Below, in pieces: positions 1 to 11,934 of a stretch of 64,000 nucleotides of DNA (the stretch's first letter is position 1; the number at the start of each line of letters is the position of its first letter). Made by a program: the position numbers and the translations under genes. Below the pieces are notes generated by a model, which was given only the letters and a program-made list of their open reading frames with translations, had not been told where the DNA came from and did not search any database. Source of the stretch: Pictodentalium vernedei. Lineage: Eukaryota > Mollusca > Scaphopoda > Dentaliida > Dentaliidae. The stretch lies in contig CM062289.1 in assembly GCA_031216915.1 (NCBI GenBank), forward strand, positions 24,447,533-24,511,532. The letters run 5' to 3'.

Positions 1-1740
1 CCACCCCGCAATGTTGCATACCAAATATCAAAAGATTCTGCCTGCTGGATCTGGAGAAGAAGATTTTTGAAGAAATTTGCCTGAAATGCACTAAGTGCGA
101 ATTCGGGCTTCTATATTAAGCCCAAATATGAATCCAGGGGGCCGATTTGAACAAACTTGAATCAGATCCACCCCACAATGTTGCATACCAAATATCAAAA
201 GATTCTGCCTGCTGGATCTGGAGAAGAAGATTTTTTAATAAATTTGCCCGAAATGCACTAAGTGCGAATTCGGGCTTCTATATTAAGCCCAAATATGAAT
301 CCAGGGGGCCGATTTGAACAAACTTGAATCAGATCCACCCCGCAATGTTGCATACCAAATATCAAAAGATTCTGCCTGCTGGATCTGGAGAAGAAGATTT
401 TTGAAGAAATTTGCCTGAAATGCACTAAGTGCGAATTCGGGCTTCTATATTAAGCCCAAATATGAATCCAGGGGGCCGATTTGAACAAACTTGAATCAGA
501 TCCACCCCGCAATGTTGCATACCAAATATGAAAAGATTCTGCTTGCTGGATCTGGAGAAGAAGATTTTTGAAGAAATTTGCCCGAAATGCACTAAGTTTG
601 AATTCGAGCTTCTATAGTGAGCCCAAATATGAATCCAGGGGGCCGATTTGAACAAACTTGAATCAGATCCACCCCGCAATGTTGCATACCAAATATCAAA
701 AGATTCTGCCTGCTGGATCTGGAGAAGATGATTTTTTAAGAAATTTGCCTGAAATGCACTAAGTTCGAATTCGAGCTTCTATAGTGAGCCCAAATATGAA
801 TCTAGGAAGCCGATTTGAACAAACTTGAATCAGATCCACCCCACAATGTTGCATACCAAATATCAAAAGATTCTGCCTGCTGGATCTGGAGAAGAAGATT
901 TTTTAAGAAATTTGCCTGAAATGCACTAAGTTCGAATTCGAGCTTCTATAGTGAGCCCAAATATGAATCTAGGAAGCCGATTTGAACAAACTTGAATCAG
1001 ATCCATCCCACAATGTTGCATACCAAATATCAAAAGATTCTGCCTGCTGGATCTGGAGAAGAAGATTTTTTAATAAATTTGCTTGAAATGCACTAAGTTC
1101 AAATTTGGGCTCCTATACTGAGCCCAAATATAAACCCAGGGGGCCGATTTGAACAAACTTGAATCAGATCCACCCCACAATGTTGCATACCAAATATCAA
1201 AAGATTCTGCCTTCTGGATCTGGAGAAGAAGATTTTTTAAGAAATTTGCCTAAATGCACTAAGTTCGAAATCGGGCTCCTATACTGAGCCCAAATATGAA
1301 CCCAGGGGGCCGATTTGAACAAACTTGAATCAGATCCACCCTACAATGTTGCATACCAAATATCAAAAGATTCTGCCTGCTGGATCTGGAGAAGAAGATT
1401 TTTTAAGAAATTTGCCTGAAATGCACTAAGTTCGAAATCGGGCTCCTATACTGAGCCCAAATATTAACCCAGGGGGCCGATTTGAACAATCTTGAATCAG
1501 ATCCACCCCACAATGTTGCTTACCAAATATGAAAAGATTCTGCCTGCTGGATCTGGAGAAGAAGATTTTTTAAGAAATTTGCCTGAAATGCACTAAGTTC
1601 GAATTCGGGCTTCTATAGTAAGCCCAAATATGTATCCAGGGGGCCGATTTGAACAAACTTGAATCAGATCTACCCCGCAACATTGCATACCAAATATCAA
1701 AAGATTCTGCCTGCTGGATCTGGAGAAGAAGATTTTTTAA
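1..1740 (+). repeat. Satellite array, 167-bp unit, at least 10 copies
   Basis: Tandem array running off the left edge. The landmark CCACCCCGCAATG or its close variants begins at 1, 168, 335, 502, 669, 836, 1003, 1170, 1336, 1503 and 1670, so the period is 167 bp with a single 166-bp exception. Each unit contains an inverted GGGCTTCTATA...TGAGCCC block and a CTGGATCTGGAGAAGA block. Diverged copies of the unit recur dispersed on both strands (about 33.4-33.9, 42.3-42.95, 57.2-60.1 and 60.9-62.3 kb). The array is therefore the expanded core of a dispersed element. Short ORFs in it are by-products of the repeat. Confidence 0.95.
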
Positions 1741-2485
1741 TGTTTTTCCCATTGCCTACAGTGTTAAAAAGTGCTGACTCAGCACTTTTTCAAAGTCCCG
1801 AAACTGTACCCTATGATAAAACCGATGGCAATTTTTTTTTACCAATCCTTTCTGTTGGTCCTAAGGAAGCTGCACACCAAATAAAAATTCTCAGTGCCGT
1901 GCAGTTTTGGAGATATGGGCGTTTTAAATTTTTTCTATTTTTAGCTCCTGCGGTTCCCACGGGGCTGCGCGAAAATTTTTTTTTGCATAAATCAAGTACT
2001 CATGACCCAATAAGCCCTCACATAAAATTTGGTTCAAATCAGCCTCTCGGTTTGGAAAATAGAAATTTTGGGCGGGGCAAAAAATTTTGCCCCTCTCATA
2101 ACAACGTCAAGTATAGCCCCACAAACTTCTCTTGAACAAATCTGAGTCTACACCTCAAAAGGAAGCTGCACACCAAATATCAAGTCTCTGCTACTGCTGG
2201 TTCATGAGAAGAAGATTTACAAAGATTTTGGTGCCCCTTGGGGGTGTGGCACCACCCAGGAGGAGGGGCAACTTCATTTGAACAAATCTGAATTGGCATT
2301 AGGTAATAAACATTTAGCCAACATTTGAATAAAATTGGGCTAGTGGTTTAGGAGGAGAAGTCGATAATGTAAAGTTAACGCCGGACGACGACGACGACGA
2401 CGGACGACGACGGACGACGGACGACGGACGGAAAGTGATTAGTAAAGCTCCCCTTGAGCTTCGCTCAGGTGAGCTAAAAATAACT
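1741..2485 (+). repeat. 3' half of the satellite-cored dispersed element
   Basis: Unique sequence following the 167-bp array. It closely matches 43021-43742, where the same sequence follows diverged core units. It ends with an ACGACGG-type microsatellite (about 2382-2430) and then a hairpin of GCTC...TGAGC / GCTCAGGTGAGC arms followed by CTAA (about 2450-2477). Core tandem repeats, ACGG microsatellite and a short terminal hairpin are the layout of pearl-like non-autonomous repeats of molluscs. The hairpin plus CTAA end recalls Helitron 3' ends. The open frame at 1659-2135 is not supported as a gene. Confidence 0.7.
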
Positions 2486-4950
2486 AAGTGTATAAAATCG
2501 GGACGATACCCATAAAATAAGGCAATATTCATAACAAAGTAAGCAGAATGCTTCAGAAATCACCTTTTCATGAAGTATATTCCAAGTGACCTGGAACTAT
2601 ATTGATCGTGTTGATTTCCCCCCGATATTGTGAAGTTATTTACTTCACAGTTACCATGGTACTTCGCCACAGACTGTGTTGGTGTCGGCAAAGGACCGAT
2701 TCAAGATGGGTTGAAAATGATGCATCCGCGCTTTTAAATAAGGTGCGTTTGGACGATGCTGAGAATTTAGTTTTTTCTTGCAACCAACCATACTAACACA
2801 AGCGTCGATCAGTGTCTTTTATCATCGTTTTACACTGACAAATGTGACAAATCTCCTTCACCGGAAACTATCTCCCAATTTGCATACCACAATAAACATA
2901 ACCGCTATCAGCGTGACTGTGTGGTCAAAACCGAAACGAATGATCGAATCCACGGTCACAATTAGCTGCAATTGGCTTTTAAACAAATGAAATGTACACG
3001 AAATATTCGCAATTTCTTCATTATCTATGCCGAGTTACTTTTTAACCAGACCACATGCGTTCAGTTTCGTTTGTCGGCATCAAACTGCTATTGTTTGTGG
3101 TAATTAATAGTACGAGAAGGCGAAAGAAGCCAAATATTTCCCATCATCTATAAATTAATTAAAATTGATGATTCCATTTATTTTACTGTAATTATGAATT
3201 GATAGGGTGGGTGTGTTGTGATTATTATGCCCCAGACCTGGAAGTTGTAAAATGAAAGGCCGTGCCGTAGTGACCTCTGTCCTCTTAGTCTTACCCATTC
3301 ATCTTTACATGTACCAACATTCTCCCTTGTAACTCAACCACTGCTACTCCAATTTGAAGGATATTTGGTGTTGTGATCGAGCATCGTGGGGAAACAATGC
3401 CTGTGTAGCTGCTGTAGCATGTGTTTCTTCCCACATTTTTTCAGAGTTGTGGTACTTTTTCACTCTTTTGGGGTAGAAAATTTTGTTTATAACTAGTTGA
3501 TTTGTTACAATATGTTGGAAAGTGCATGCTGATACCCTCAAATGTATTGCTACAAAATATTTCTGGTGAAGATTTTGTACGTATTACTTATCAAGGAACA
3601 ACCTAATGAATATTCTGTATAAAGCCACCAATCTGATGTTTGACACTTTTATCGGAGCTGTTATGAAGGCTTATCAAACTTAAAATGTTGATTATGGCAG
3701 GACTTTTCTATTCACCCATTAATCGATAAATTAAGTGTTATAGTTGGAATTAAGAAGCATGAAATGTCCAGAACTTAAAGTTTAAAAAGAAGGTTTTGCA
3801 ATGTAACGTGATTTTTGCAGATACACTTATTTGGAGGGTTACCTGTCTGATAATGTTTGAAACATGTGTGGCCAGGATCTTCAAAAAGAAAAAATAAGAG
3901 TTAAACTTTGAGACAAAAGGCATATGCCTTGAGTGCCGGAGGTAGAGTCATACAAGGAAGAGAGCCCCCCCCCCCCCCCCCACCCCCCGGGAATTTTTTT
4001 GTGTCAAGTGGAGCTCACTTGTCACCTTTTGAGGATTGCTTTGTGTAGTGCGTTCTTGAAAAAATATGTGAGACCCTCTGGATGTGCCCTTCTGATCTCA
4101 ATATGCCAATAAGCCTCCTTGGGGAAACTACATGCAATAATGGGTATGTAAGGTTGATTTGATGGTTGGTTTTGAATAACAATGTACTTTTAAGTACATT
4201 AGATGGTTTATTGCAGTAACAGGTTACAGTTACCCTTATTTCTTCTCCAACAGATATCATGAGTGTATTGGTGTCCAAGAGTAAACAAATTTATTATACT
4301 TGTTGATAAACCAGACAAATTTAACAATTGAATCACTATCAAATTGATGCATGGGATAAAAGGGGTTACAGTGCAAGTCGTTTGTAAATATATTTATTCA
4401 ACTATAATGTATGACTTTGCAGTGTATTCTACGTAGGAGAATATCATAGTTTCTGTCCAAACCACCACAGTGACACATACATCTTTATATTGGGAGACAC
4501 TCTTTTGTCCTTCCATACTTCTTCTGGTGGACTCCTTCAGGTTGTCCTTTGTTGAACTCCCCAAATCAAAACATAAACAAAAGAAAATGTCTGCCTTCAA
4601 TCTGTGAGCAATCCACTTATAACATTTGGTCTCAATCTTCATTACTTTCATGAATTAGGAAAAGATTTCTTCGAGTATGTACTTAAATGTTTATAGAATA
4701 CAGCTGTTATTTTATTTTGAGGTATTTTATTGTGAAAATTTTGTTCTCTTACTTATGCCATAGCAGACTTTCAGGTGGTGCTATTTACACATAGCAGCAG
4801 TTCCATGGCAAAGTTCAGTTTCCACATGTTCTATGTTTCATTCCAAGCATTTTGGTATATAATTTATTGGGGTTATTCATTTTGGGCCTTTTTAGACGTG
4901 AAAGAAAATTACATGAAATTTGACCAAAGTTAGGTTGGACGTCCCCGTAA
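2486..4950. other. AT-rich stretch without a recognised gene
   Basis: I see no convincing gene. One possible exon lies at 2651-2742 (+): a pyrimidine-rich acceptor ending TTCACAG, an ATG at 2656, an open frame to AAATAAG, and then a GTGCGT donor. The 29-residue product matches nothing I recognise and its phase does not join directly to the exon at 14517. A run of 17 C lies at 3965-3981. The remaining short ORFs look like chance. Confidence 0.4.
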
Positions 4951-5145
4951 CCCTTTACCCAACGTAACGGCCAAAACCGGCCTGCGCTATTCTCAAAAAT
5001 CGCCAATTAATTTTTAATATTTTTTCATTTTTTGTCTCAAAAACATAGGTTATGACCCCTCGTTGGAACGAGCTCGTCGAATAAAAAATAGTTATTCAAG
5101 AATTGTTTTGGCAAGTGTCGTCTGCTTTTCATGTTAGGTAAAGGG
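4951..5145. mobile_element. Palindromic MITE (TTAA-flanked family), copy A
   Basis: Begins CCCTTTACCC and ends GGTAAAGGG, followed by TTAA at 5146-5149; the left flank reads GTAA. Inside is half of the family's palindromic core, ATAGGTTATGACCCCTCG...CGAGCTCGTCG. TTAA target sites and CCC...GGG ends are typical of piggyBac-type elements. It has no coding capacity. Confidence 0.75.
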
Positions 5146-6029
5146 TTAAAACAAAATATTTTCAAACAACTTTGCATTTCAATCACAACTGTCCCAATTA
5201 GTTTCAGCATTTGGGAGGTTCTGCTTCGGGCATTTGTTCACAGTGAAAAGAAACATATAATTTGATCTTTTCATTTTTAAAATTATTTAGATATTTTTAA
5301 AAATTATTTGGTTGGTAATTGCCACTAGATGGATGTTCACGGAATATTTTGGTTTAACTATTTCACTAATATTTCCCACGTATTTAGCTGTAGCTCTTTG
5401 TTTTAAGGGGCTATATAAGTAATGGAATTTTATTTATTTTGAAATTCTCACCTCTGATATTCCTTAAATTCAGATTAAATATACACAAATTATACATCAA
5501 AATGAAGGTTGGGGTGTATAGAACACAAAACACATATGTAATCAACTCATATAGTTGACAGCAGGCGCCACTGGTTCCTGGAAGTCTGCTATCGTATTCG
5601 TACCAGAACTGATAATAAAATAATATTTCGCAAGAACAACTCGTGGCTGGATGTGCTTCAGATAACAAATCTTGGCATTCAAAACACTTTCGAGTGCAGC
5701 GATAGGACTGCATTTTGGAAAAAGACAACACTGTCTGCATTTTTTATTGAAGAGGGTTTCCATGCTCGACAGACATGCGCAAATCACTCGATAACACGAA
5801 TTTCCATCGAAAAACAAAATCGTAATTCTAAGAAATTTCGACGGGTATCATGATACCTTGTATTGAATATGGCAATTGTGCAGTCTCTATCTAATAACAG
5901 TATACTGTATTAAGGCGATCTTTCTCATTATTTGATTTTAGATGGCGTTGCATATAAATGCTTTTTCCGTCCGATGACGTCGACCGGAAATCGAAAGTAA
6001 ATTCATATTGTAACGACACTGATCTAACC
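5146..6029. other. No gene seen
   Basis: AT-rich unique sequence. Several overlapping ORFs on both strands (5411-5853) have no recognisable motif, compete with one another and lack splice context. I see nothing annotatable. Confidence 0.5.
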
Positions 6030-6320
6030 CCGCCTAGACCCTTCCTCTGCGCCGACGCTCTCGGCCCAAACTCACAAGAAGTGAGTTCCAGCAGACAGCC
6101 TCGCACAGAAGTCAAGCAAGATCTAGCCGTACACAAATTTCTGCAGGTTCGTTCCTAAATAGGGATTAGTTTCCTTTCTCAGTCACCTAGGACTGTCACA
6201 AACGTTTAACGCTGCCTTGGCACCCCTCTTGCGCCGTTGCTCTCGGTTCGAACCCACTTATGAAATGAGTTCGAGCCGACAGCCCTGTCGCAAACGCCAA
6301 CCAAGGGTAATCATACACAT
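6030..6320. repeat. Hairpin-bearing direct repeat, two copies
   Basis: A segment around 6046-6125 recurs at about 6226-6305. Each copy has a GCTCTCGG(C/T)(C/T)C(A/G)AAC(T/C)C arm, a short loop, and a complementary arm ending (A/C)GACAGC. The second copy contains GGTTCGAACCC, which resembles a tRNA B box, but no cloverleaf can be folded around it. Confidence 0.5.
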
Positions 6321-6717
6321 AGGTGAATTTAAAGGGCATGTTTCAAATCCACTATTGAACCGCGTTTAATGATAAAAAAAATAATAATATCCGATCAAGG
6401 GCTCATTGAAAGGGCTATAAGCTGAAAAAAACAAAAAAACAAACAACAACAAATGGCGAAAGATTTAAATATATATATTAATTTAACGTTTATCACAATT
6501 CCCTCTATTACTATTTCAACTTCGGAGGAAGTCACATGGAATTTTGGATTTTCATTTTTTATATTTCAGTTGGCATGTACAACTACATCTCCACTCTATA
6601 GGTGGAAACAAATTTATTCTACCGTCTATTAGGCATTCACTTTTCAGGACAAAACCACTGTTTCGATCACCAAGTCCCACTTCCCCGGCAAAAGAGTTAC
6701 ATACCAAAAATCGATGA

Positions 6718-6953
6718 TTTTTATAAATATTACGGCTGCTACCACCCTTGGCTAAAGAAGGGGAGCGCTTATACGTCGGAATCCAGGTTCCAACGTCCAA
6801 AACTCTCTCTCATCAGAAGAGTTGCACATCAAAATGTCTGCAATTATTCACAACTGCTACCACCCTTGGCTAAAGAAGGGGAGCTTTACACAGGTCAGAA
6901 CCAACAGTTCCAACGCCCGAAACTCTCTACCGGCGGAAGGGTTACGCCAACAA
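6718..6953. repeat. Tandem duplication, about 118-bp unit
   Basis: CTGCTACCACCCTTGGCTAA with AGAAGGGGAGC occurs at about 6736 and again at about 6854, each followed by a GTTCCAACG(T/C)C(C/G)AAAACTCTCT-like block. There are two diverged units. The frame at 6602-6961 follows the repeat and is not supported as a gene. Confidence 0.65.
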
Positions 6954-8404
6954 TCGTATAAAACTACGAATTTTCATATCAAGAGCTGTTCAATCTGAAT
7001 CCCTCGCGCTCACAAATTTTGTCTACACATCAAAAATTTAGGCCGTTACACCAAACAGCCTGCCCGTCGTATCTCACCTTCTTCCCCCTTAAATAAAAAT
7101 ACGCATATTCAAAGGGTAGAATCGTGCCAATGAATGCGACCATAAAATTCCGTAAAGTTGCCAAATGGGAGGGACGGGGTTTCAAATCTATCGACCCTCC
7201 GAAACACGTCGTACGCCGAATTTCATCGATTAGACCGAGGCATCTCACAACTAAATAAGATGCATCAGGCTAATCGTGAATAAACTTGTCTTTTTACTAA
7301 ATTAATAGAACCGTCATTGGGAATTCGGCGTAGGACGAGGATCAGAAATCCATGATATACTGACCGGCCCCGATGGGGAGTTAATCTGGAGGAGAGTACA
7401 AAAGTACAACCTACCTCTATGAAGTCCCGATGTCTTCTCAAAAGTATTGGGAGTCAACCCAATCACTTCGACTTCCAGATCACCAATAATCCGTGCGTGT
7501 TCACATTGATTACCGCATGAGTTGTTTCACCTCGACGATCAACAAGAGACAATCAGCCGACGTGGAAATTAACCCATTTTTCTATCTCTCATTAATGTGT
7601 GCGAAAACGTAAGGCCACCACAAAGTGATTTAGCACTTCCAATACCGAAGCGACCAATTCGCCTTCATATACCAGATCCATGCACACACACCTACACATA
7701 TATATATATTTATATATATACATATTTATAGGCTTGTGTGCACATATCCTATGTATGGTAATTTCTTATATATATTTTCCTCTTTTTTTCTTACACTACC
7801 CCCACCCCAGGATTCAACGTTCCCATTGGAAAAATAAAAGGGGGAGATATTTACAACCCTCCGTAAAAAATAAAAGTAAAAAAAAACTTTTAATACTATT
7901 AGATATTGTTGGTTGGTTCCCCATGGGACAACTACAATTTTTTTTTTTTTTAATAATTATTTTTTTTTATTTTCTAAATAATAAATTATTTTCAAATGAC
8001 ATATTAAATAGGGTTCCTTTAGGGCCAATTGCTACGCTTTAGGCCGAAATAGGTCCCCGACCAGTACTGAAACCAACACTGCCTGAAGCCGTCTTTGATA
8101 TGCCACAGGAGATAGAAAACGTCAGATTGGACCCATTCAAGCATAAAACAAACAACCTTTAATTTTATGGTCCCAACCAGAACCCCAGCATATATATCAA
8201 ACGATATTTATTCCAATAATTTAAGAGAAAAAAAACACTTTGATTTCATAGATGAAAGTTCTCTTGGAACTTATACCTTCCTCGAATAAAATGACTATTC
8301 TTAGGTATACAATTTACCTTTTATATCGTTAAATCTATTCATTATGCTTTTACAAATATTTTCCAAATTTCAAGAAACTTAGGTGCTTATACTGGAAGTA
8401 TTAT
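6954..8404. other. No gene seen; low-complexity tract
   Basis: Unrecognised sequence. It includes an AT/TATA microsatellite at about 7696-7730 and T-rich runs at about 7936-7995. It may be the downstream part of the mobile element that encodes the SGNH-like ORF beside it on the - strand, but I cannot show a boundary. Confidence 0.4.
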
Positions 8405-8914
8405 TCAATTAGAGGAGCTTTGTTCCTTCAAGACTAAAGCAAGATGTCTTGCATAAAGAGACCGGCCCAAGTTATTCAAGTGCACCCCGTCTCTGGAAAA
8501 ATGCATACGGGATACTTTAAACAAAGACTTATATACCACATTTGGGCCTGAAAGAGTTCCATAGAACTGGATAATAGCCGCCTTTCGTAGTTCGAATAGG
8601 GTGCCAGACACTCTGGTCTTTATCCGAGGAAACAGACCCAATATAATAATCGTTTTAACGCCTTGGCGTAATAAATGCTTAATGAGTCTTTCAACATATA
8701 GTTTATAATGTTCAAAATGGAAGTTGTCACTGTCCAAATCATTCTCACAAGCCTGCACCAGTACACTTTTTGCACCAACACAATGAATCTGTTCCAAATG
8801 TTGAAGTTTTGCTCCAGGGATTCCATACATTTTAATCGACTTCAGACGATCAGGAAGTTTCCCTGTCCATGTTCCAATTCTTCTCAAGAACGAATGTCCA
8901 ATTACCATCTCCAT
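8405..8914 (-). CDS. SGNH/GDSL-hydrolase-like protein, probably element-borne
   Basis: ORF of 169 residues on the minus strand. Near its start is GHSF, in the position of the nucleophile Ser block of SGNH/GDSL hydrolases. A VQACENDLD block follows in the middle, and DGVHLNNLGR near the C terminus fits the catalytic Asp-x-x-His block. SGNH domains of this type often occur in transposable-element proteins in invertebrates, which is the likelier origin here than a host esterase. Just upstream on the coding strand is a pyrimidine-rich tract ending TTTTCCTTACAG, so the ORF may be a terminal exon rather than a whole gene. The flank is interrupted about 100 bp upstream by the transposon at 9014-11121. 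No promoter or poly(A) signal could be assigned. Confidence 0.5.
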   Translation of the reverse strand: MEMVIGHSFLRRIGTWTGKLPDRLKSIKMYGIPGAKLQHLEQIHCVGAKSVLVQACENDLDSDNFHFEHYKLYVERLIKHLLRQGVKTIIILGLFPRIKTRVSGTLFELRKAAIIQFYGTLSGPNVVYKSLFKVSRMHFSRDGVHLNNLGRSLYARHLALVLKEQSSSN

Positions 8915-9013
8915 TATGCTGTAAGGAAAAAGTTACACAGAGAACAGTATCTGGATATAAAAATATCATTTTCTCCACAAAAGATTACACAATATTTTCC
9001 TTACATGAAAATG

Positions 9014-11121
9014 TAGGGGAGGGTGGGGTAAGTTGATCCTTGGGGTAAGATGAGCCACCACATTTGATTAGGTTTATAAAACAGACTACAGTCAAAGTTC
9101 TTTCACTTTGTAAAACAGTTAGAGTTATCTTTCTTCATGAAGTTGTAGGTTGAATGTTTTTCAAAAAAGACTTAGAAGTTTGAAGGACAAATGTAAAATT
9201 TCATCCCAAAAGTGAAAATCGCAAAAACAGGTAAATGAATTTATTATAGACACACTATAAGGACTTTCACCAAATGGGATTGTGATTTGAGATAGTTCAT
9301 ATGTCTGTTGTTTTCTTGCAAACTGCTACTCTTTCAAGGCATGTTTATATTTACTTTCCATTCTTGGTTCAAAATGGAGGTCATACCGGGGCATGTTGAG
9401 CCTGTTAAAAGGGGTAAGTTGATCCAGGAAAGTGAAGTGGATCAACTTACCCCAAGTTCATATAATCTGTCAAAAAAATTGAATGATATCGGGTTTTATC
9501 TAACAATCATATAGATTTTGGCCTGAAAACCACGAGAAACGGTACGTATCACATAATGTGTTCCGATTCCGTACCATATAGGCGACTCATTCTAATTCCG
9601 TATCATATAGACGACTCGTTTCCGGGAGCGCTACGGGCTATCATAACAGGCAGATGGATACATTCTATGCGCGTTTCTGTGATCGACCGAACATTCTGTC
9701 CCAGTAACGTTTAAAAATAATTCAACTCTTTACCTAACATGAAAAGCAGACGACACTTGCAAAAAAAAATTCTTGAATAACTATTTTTTTCATTTTTTTG
9801 TCTAAACCACATAGGTTATGGCCACTCATTGGAACGAGCTCGACGAGCTCGTTCCAACGAGGGGTCATAACCTATGTTTTTGAGACAAAGAATGAAAAAA
9901 TAATGAAAATTAATTGGCAATTTTTTTCTGAATAGCATTGGACGATTTTGTCCGTTATGTTGGGTAAAGGGTTAAGATTTAATCTATTTTTGTGACAGAA
10001 TTGTTAGATAAATTAATTATCACGATAATGTGCATGTCCTGTGATTTGCATCAGATTCTCGGTGGTGTCCAGAATGGGATCTGAAATGGAATTCAGTGAT
10101 GATGACATGCCAGAGTTGATGAGGTTAATGGCGATGTGTATGAGGGCATATTCCTTCAAAAAGTTTCAAGCCGCATAGGTTCTGAAGAGTCACTTTTCGT
10201 TCCAATCCCCCAGGATGAGGCTGCGTTCCCGAGAGATGATATTGTGCATAAACTTCCACCAAAATTGCGGGAGGATCCGCCTTGGCGAAGTTGTCACCTT
10301 CAGTTCAAATGTGATTTGGCAAAATGGCAACTGAATTGATAGTAGGCCTATGTGACCTTGAAACATAGGACACAATGATATTCGGTTGTACATTCGCTGA
10401 TATGCGGCAATATTTTATTCGCTGTTATGTGTTTTATTTGAAAATTTCCATTTTAATTTTGAAACATCATGATTGATGACTGCCTTTTCTATGTGAAATA
10501 GAGTTCAATTTGTAGGACCTAACTGTGTTTTTTTTGTTTCACTTTTATCGGTTGGCACCAATACTGATGATAATTTGATCATGAGAAAAGTTCTGGCAGG
10601 CCCGCCGGAAGATCAAAAGGGGGGGGGGGGGGGCAGACAGGGGAGCTATTGGGGCACCCATCAAGATAAGTGCAATTTACTGAGAGCAGGGGGGGGGGGG
10701 CAAGTGCCCCCCCCCCCTCCCATCGGCGGCCCCACGTTGTGGGATCTGTTACCAACAAACAAACAATCTAGGAGTTGAATAACCTTTAATAAGGCTAACA
10801 GTATTATCAACGTCGTCGTGCAATGAAATTATTTTACTTGTTCTTTTAAGTTGAATCGCCCGTGGGGAGTGTTGGATCAATTTACCCCATAGTATGGAAC
10901 AACTTGCCCCTTACATGGGGTAAGTTGTTCCATTTTTTTTTCATTTCTTTACCCGAGTCTTTTTATCAGTTGCAACCGTTCAGCTTTTCTGCCATGGTCA
11001 CAAATGGCAAAACACATTTTGGTCAATAAATCCTCCTGTGAACCGAAATCCCACTTCCATTCTTCATTGGAGTAAAACCATGAAGAAGTGAAAATGGCAC
11101 AACTTACCCCACTCTCCCCTA
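9014..11121. mobile_element. Non-autonomous DNA transposon with about 22-bp TIRs and ATG target duplication
   Basis: Left end TAGGGGAGGGTGGGGTAAG, right end the near-exact complement CTTACCCCACTCTCCCCTA, with the trinucleotide ATG on both sides (9011-9013 and 11122-11124). Internal copies of the GGGGTAAGTTG motif in both orientations (about 9412-9451 and 10877-10935) make it rich in inverted repeats. A possible coding remnant with frame breaks lies around 10094-10339, too weak to identify. Poly-G runs occur at 10620-10632 and 10690-10699. A TTAA-type MITE is nested at 9726-9971. A 3-bp duplication narrows the superfamily, but I do not assign one. Confidence 0.75.
9726..9971. mobile_element. 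Palindromic MITE (TTAA family), copy B, nested
   Basis: Ends CTCTTTACCTAAC and GGGTAAAGGG; TTAA follows at 9972-9975 and TCAA precedes. The core is a near-perfect palindrome around 9815-9885: ATAGGTTATGGCCACTCATT, GGAACGAGCTCG, then the complement. It is the best-preserved core of the family in the window and is nested inside the 9014-11121 transposon, so it is the younger insertion. Confidence 0.85.
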
Positions 11122-11934
11122 ATGGGGAACCAACTCACAAAAAAACTCATATTCATAAATTCCCGTCAGATAGTTCTTTCGACCAAGCTGACCCGTTCAT
11201 TAATTCAGATTTCTATATCGGACACAACGCTCGCGGAAATTCAATTATACTTAGTCGGATCCGACTTTAACTTGCATAACTCTAATATTCCTAAACATAC
11301 TAATACATACACTAGCATATAACTCGCACCAACCTTCACGAATCACGCGCACAATAAAAGATCCCAATCAATGATACCCAACCCTCTTGCGCACCGAATC
11401 GCAAAAATGTACCGGTCAGCGGGCTCAAGAACAATCTAGACGGGTATAAAAAGAGAGGCAAACACACTTGTATTTGAAATGAATTATAACCGATCTAGTC
11501 TGAAATTATCGTCACAGGGGCTTTCCGGAAATCAACCCCATGACGATCCCCACGAATGAACACACAAAACTCAATTTCCCGGATCCATATCTCAAGCGGC
11601 AATTCCCCAACGTCAGGGAAATGACGCAATTATAAAAAGAATTATTGCAATACAAGCCAATACAGCTCATATGACGATTCAATGCTCATGCAGCCAAATA
11701 TGTACAAAACATGAATTTTTGGTACCACCATAGATACCCATCGAAGGCAGTTCTAAGTCGAAGGCCGGATTACAAGCGCAAAATCCAAACTCAAATCTAT
11801 ACAACAACTATCGCGCTTAACACAAAATTTACACACCAAGCCCACGCGAACTGCCAATCTAACGTCAAATGTCAAGTTGGTTGACAGAAAAAATTCAAGT
11901 AAGAAAAAAAACAATAAATAAGTAATAAAATACA
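11122..11934. other. No gene seen; possible LTR of the adjacent gypsy element
   Basis: Lies immediately 3' of the gypsy pol remnant on the minus strand, where a 3' LTR would be expected. TGTCAACCAACTTGACA on the minus strand (near 11885) could be an LTR start. I cannot find a second LTR copy or a clear polypurine tract in the window, so this stays unproven. Confidence 0.3.

Noticed and set aside
1..1740. Regular repeat array that could be mistaken for a CRISPR array
   Set aside because: The whole 167-bp unit repeats with no variable spacers, and the context is animal DNA.
1659..2135. 158-residue ORF at the end of the satellite array
   Set aside because: The same sequence at 43034-43416 is split into two frames, so there is no coding constraint.
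6235..6290. GGTTCGAACCC, resembling a tRNA B box
   Set aside because: No A box at the right distance, no acceptor-stem pairing. The motif is part of a hairpin repeat.
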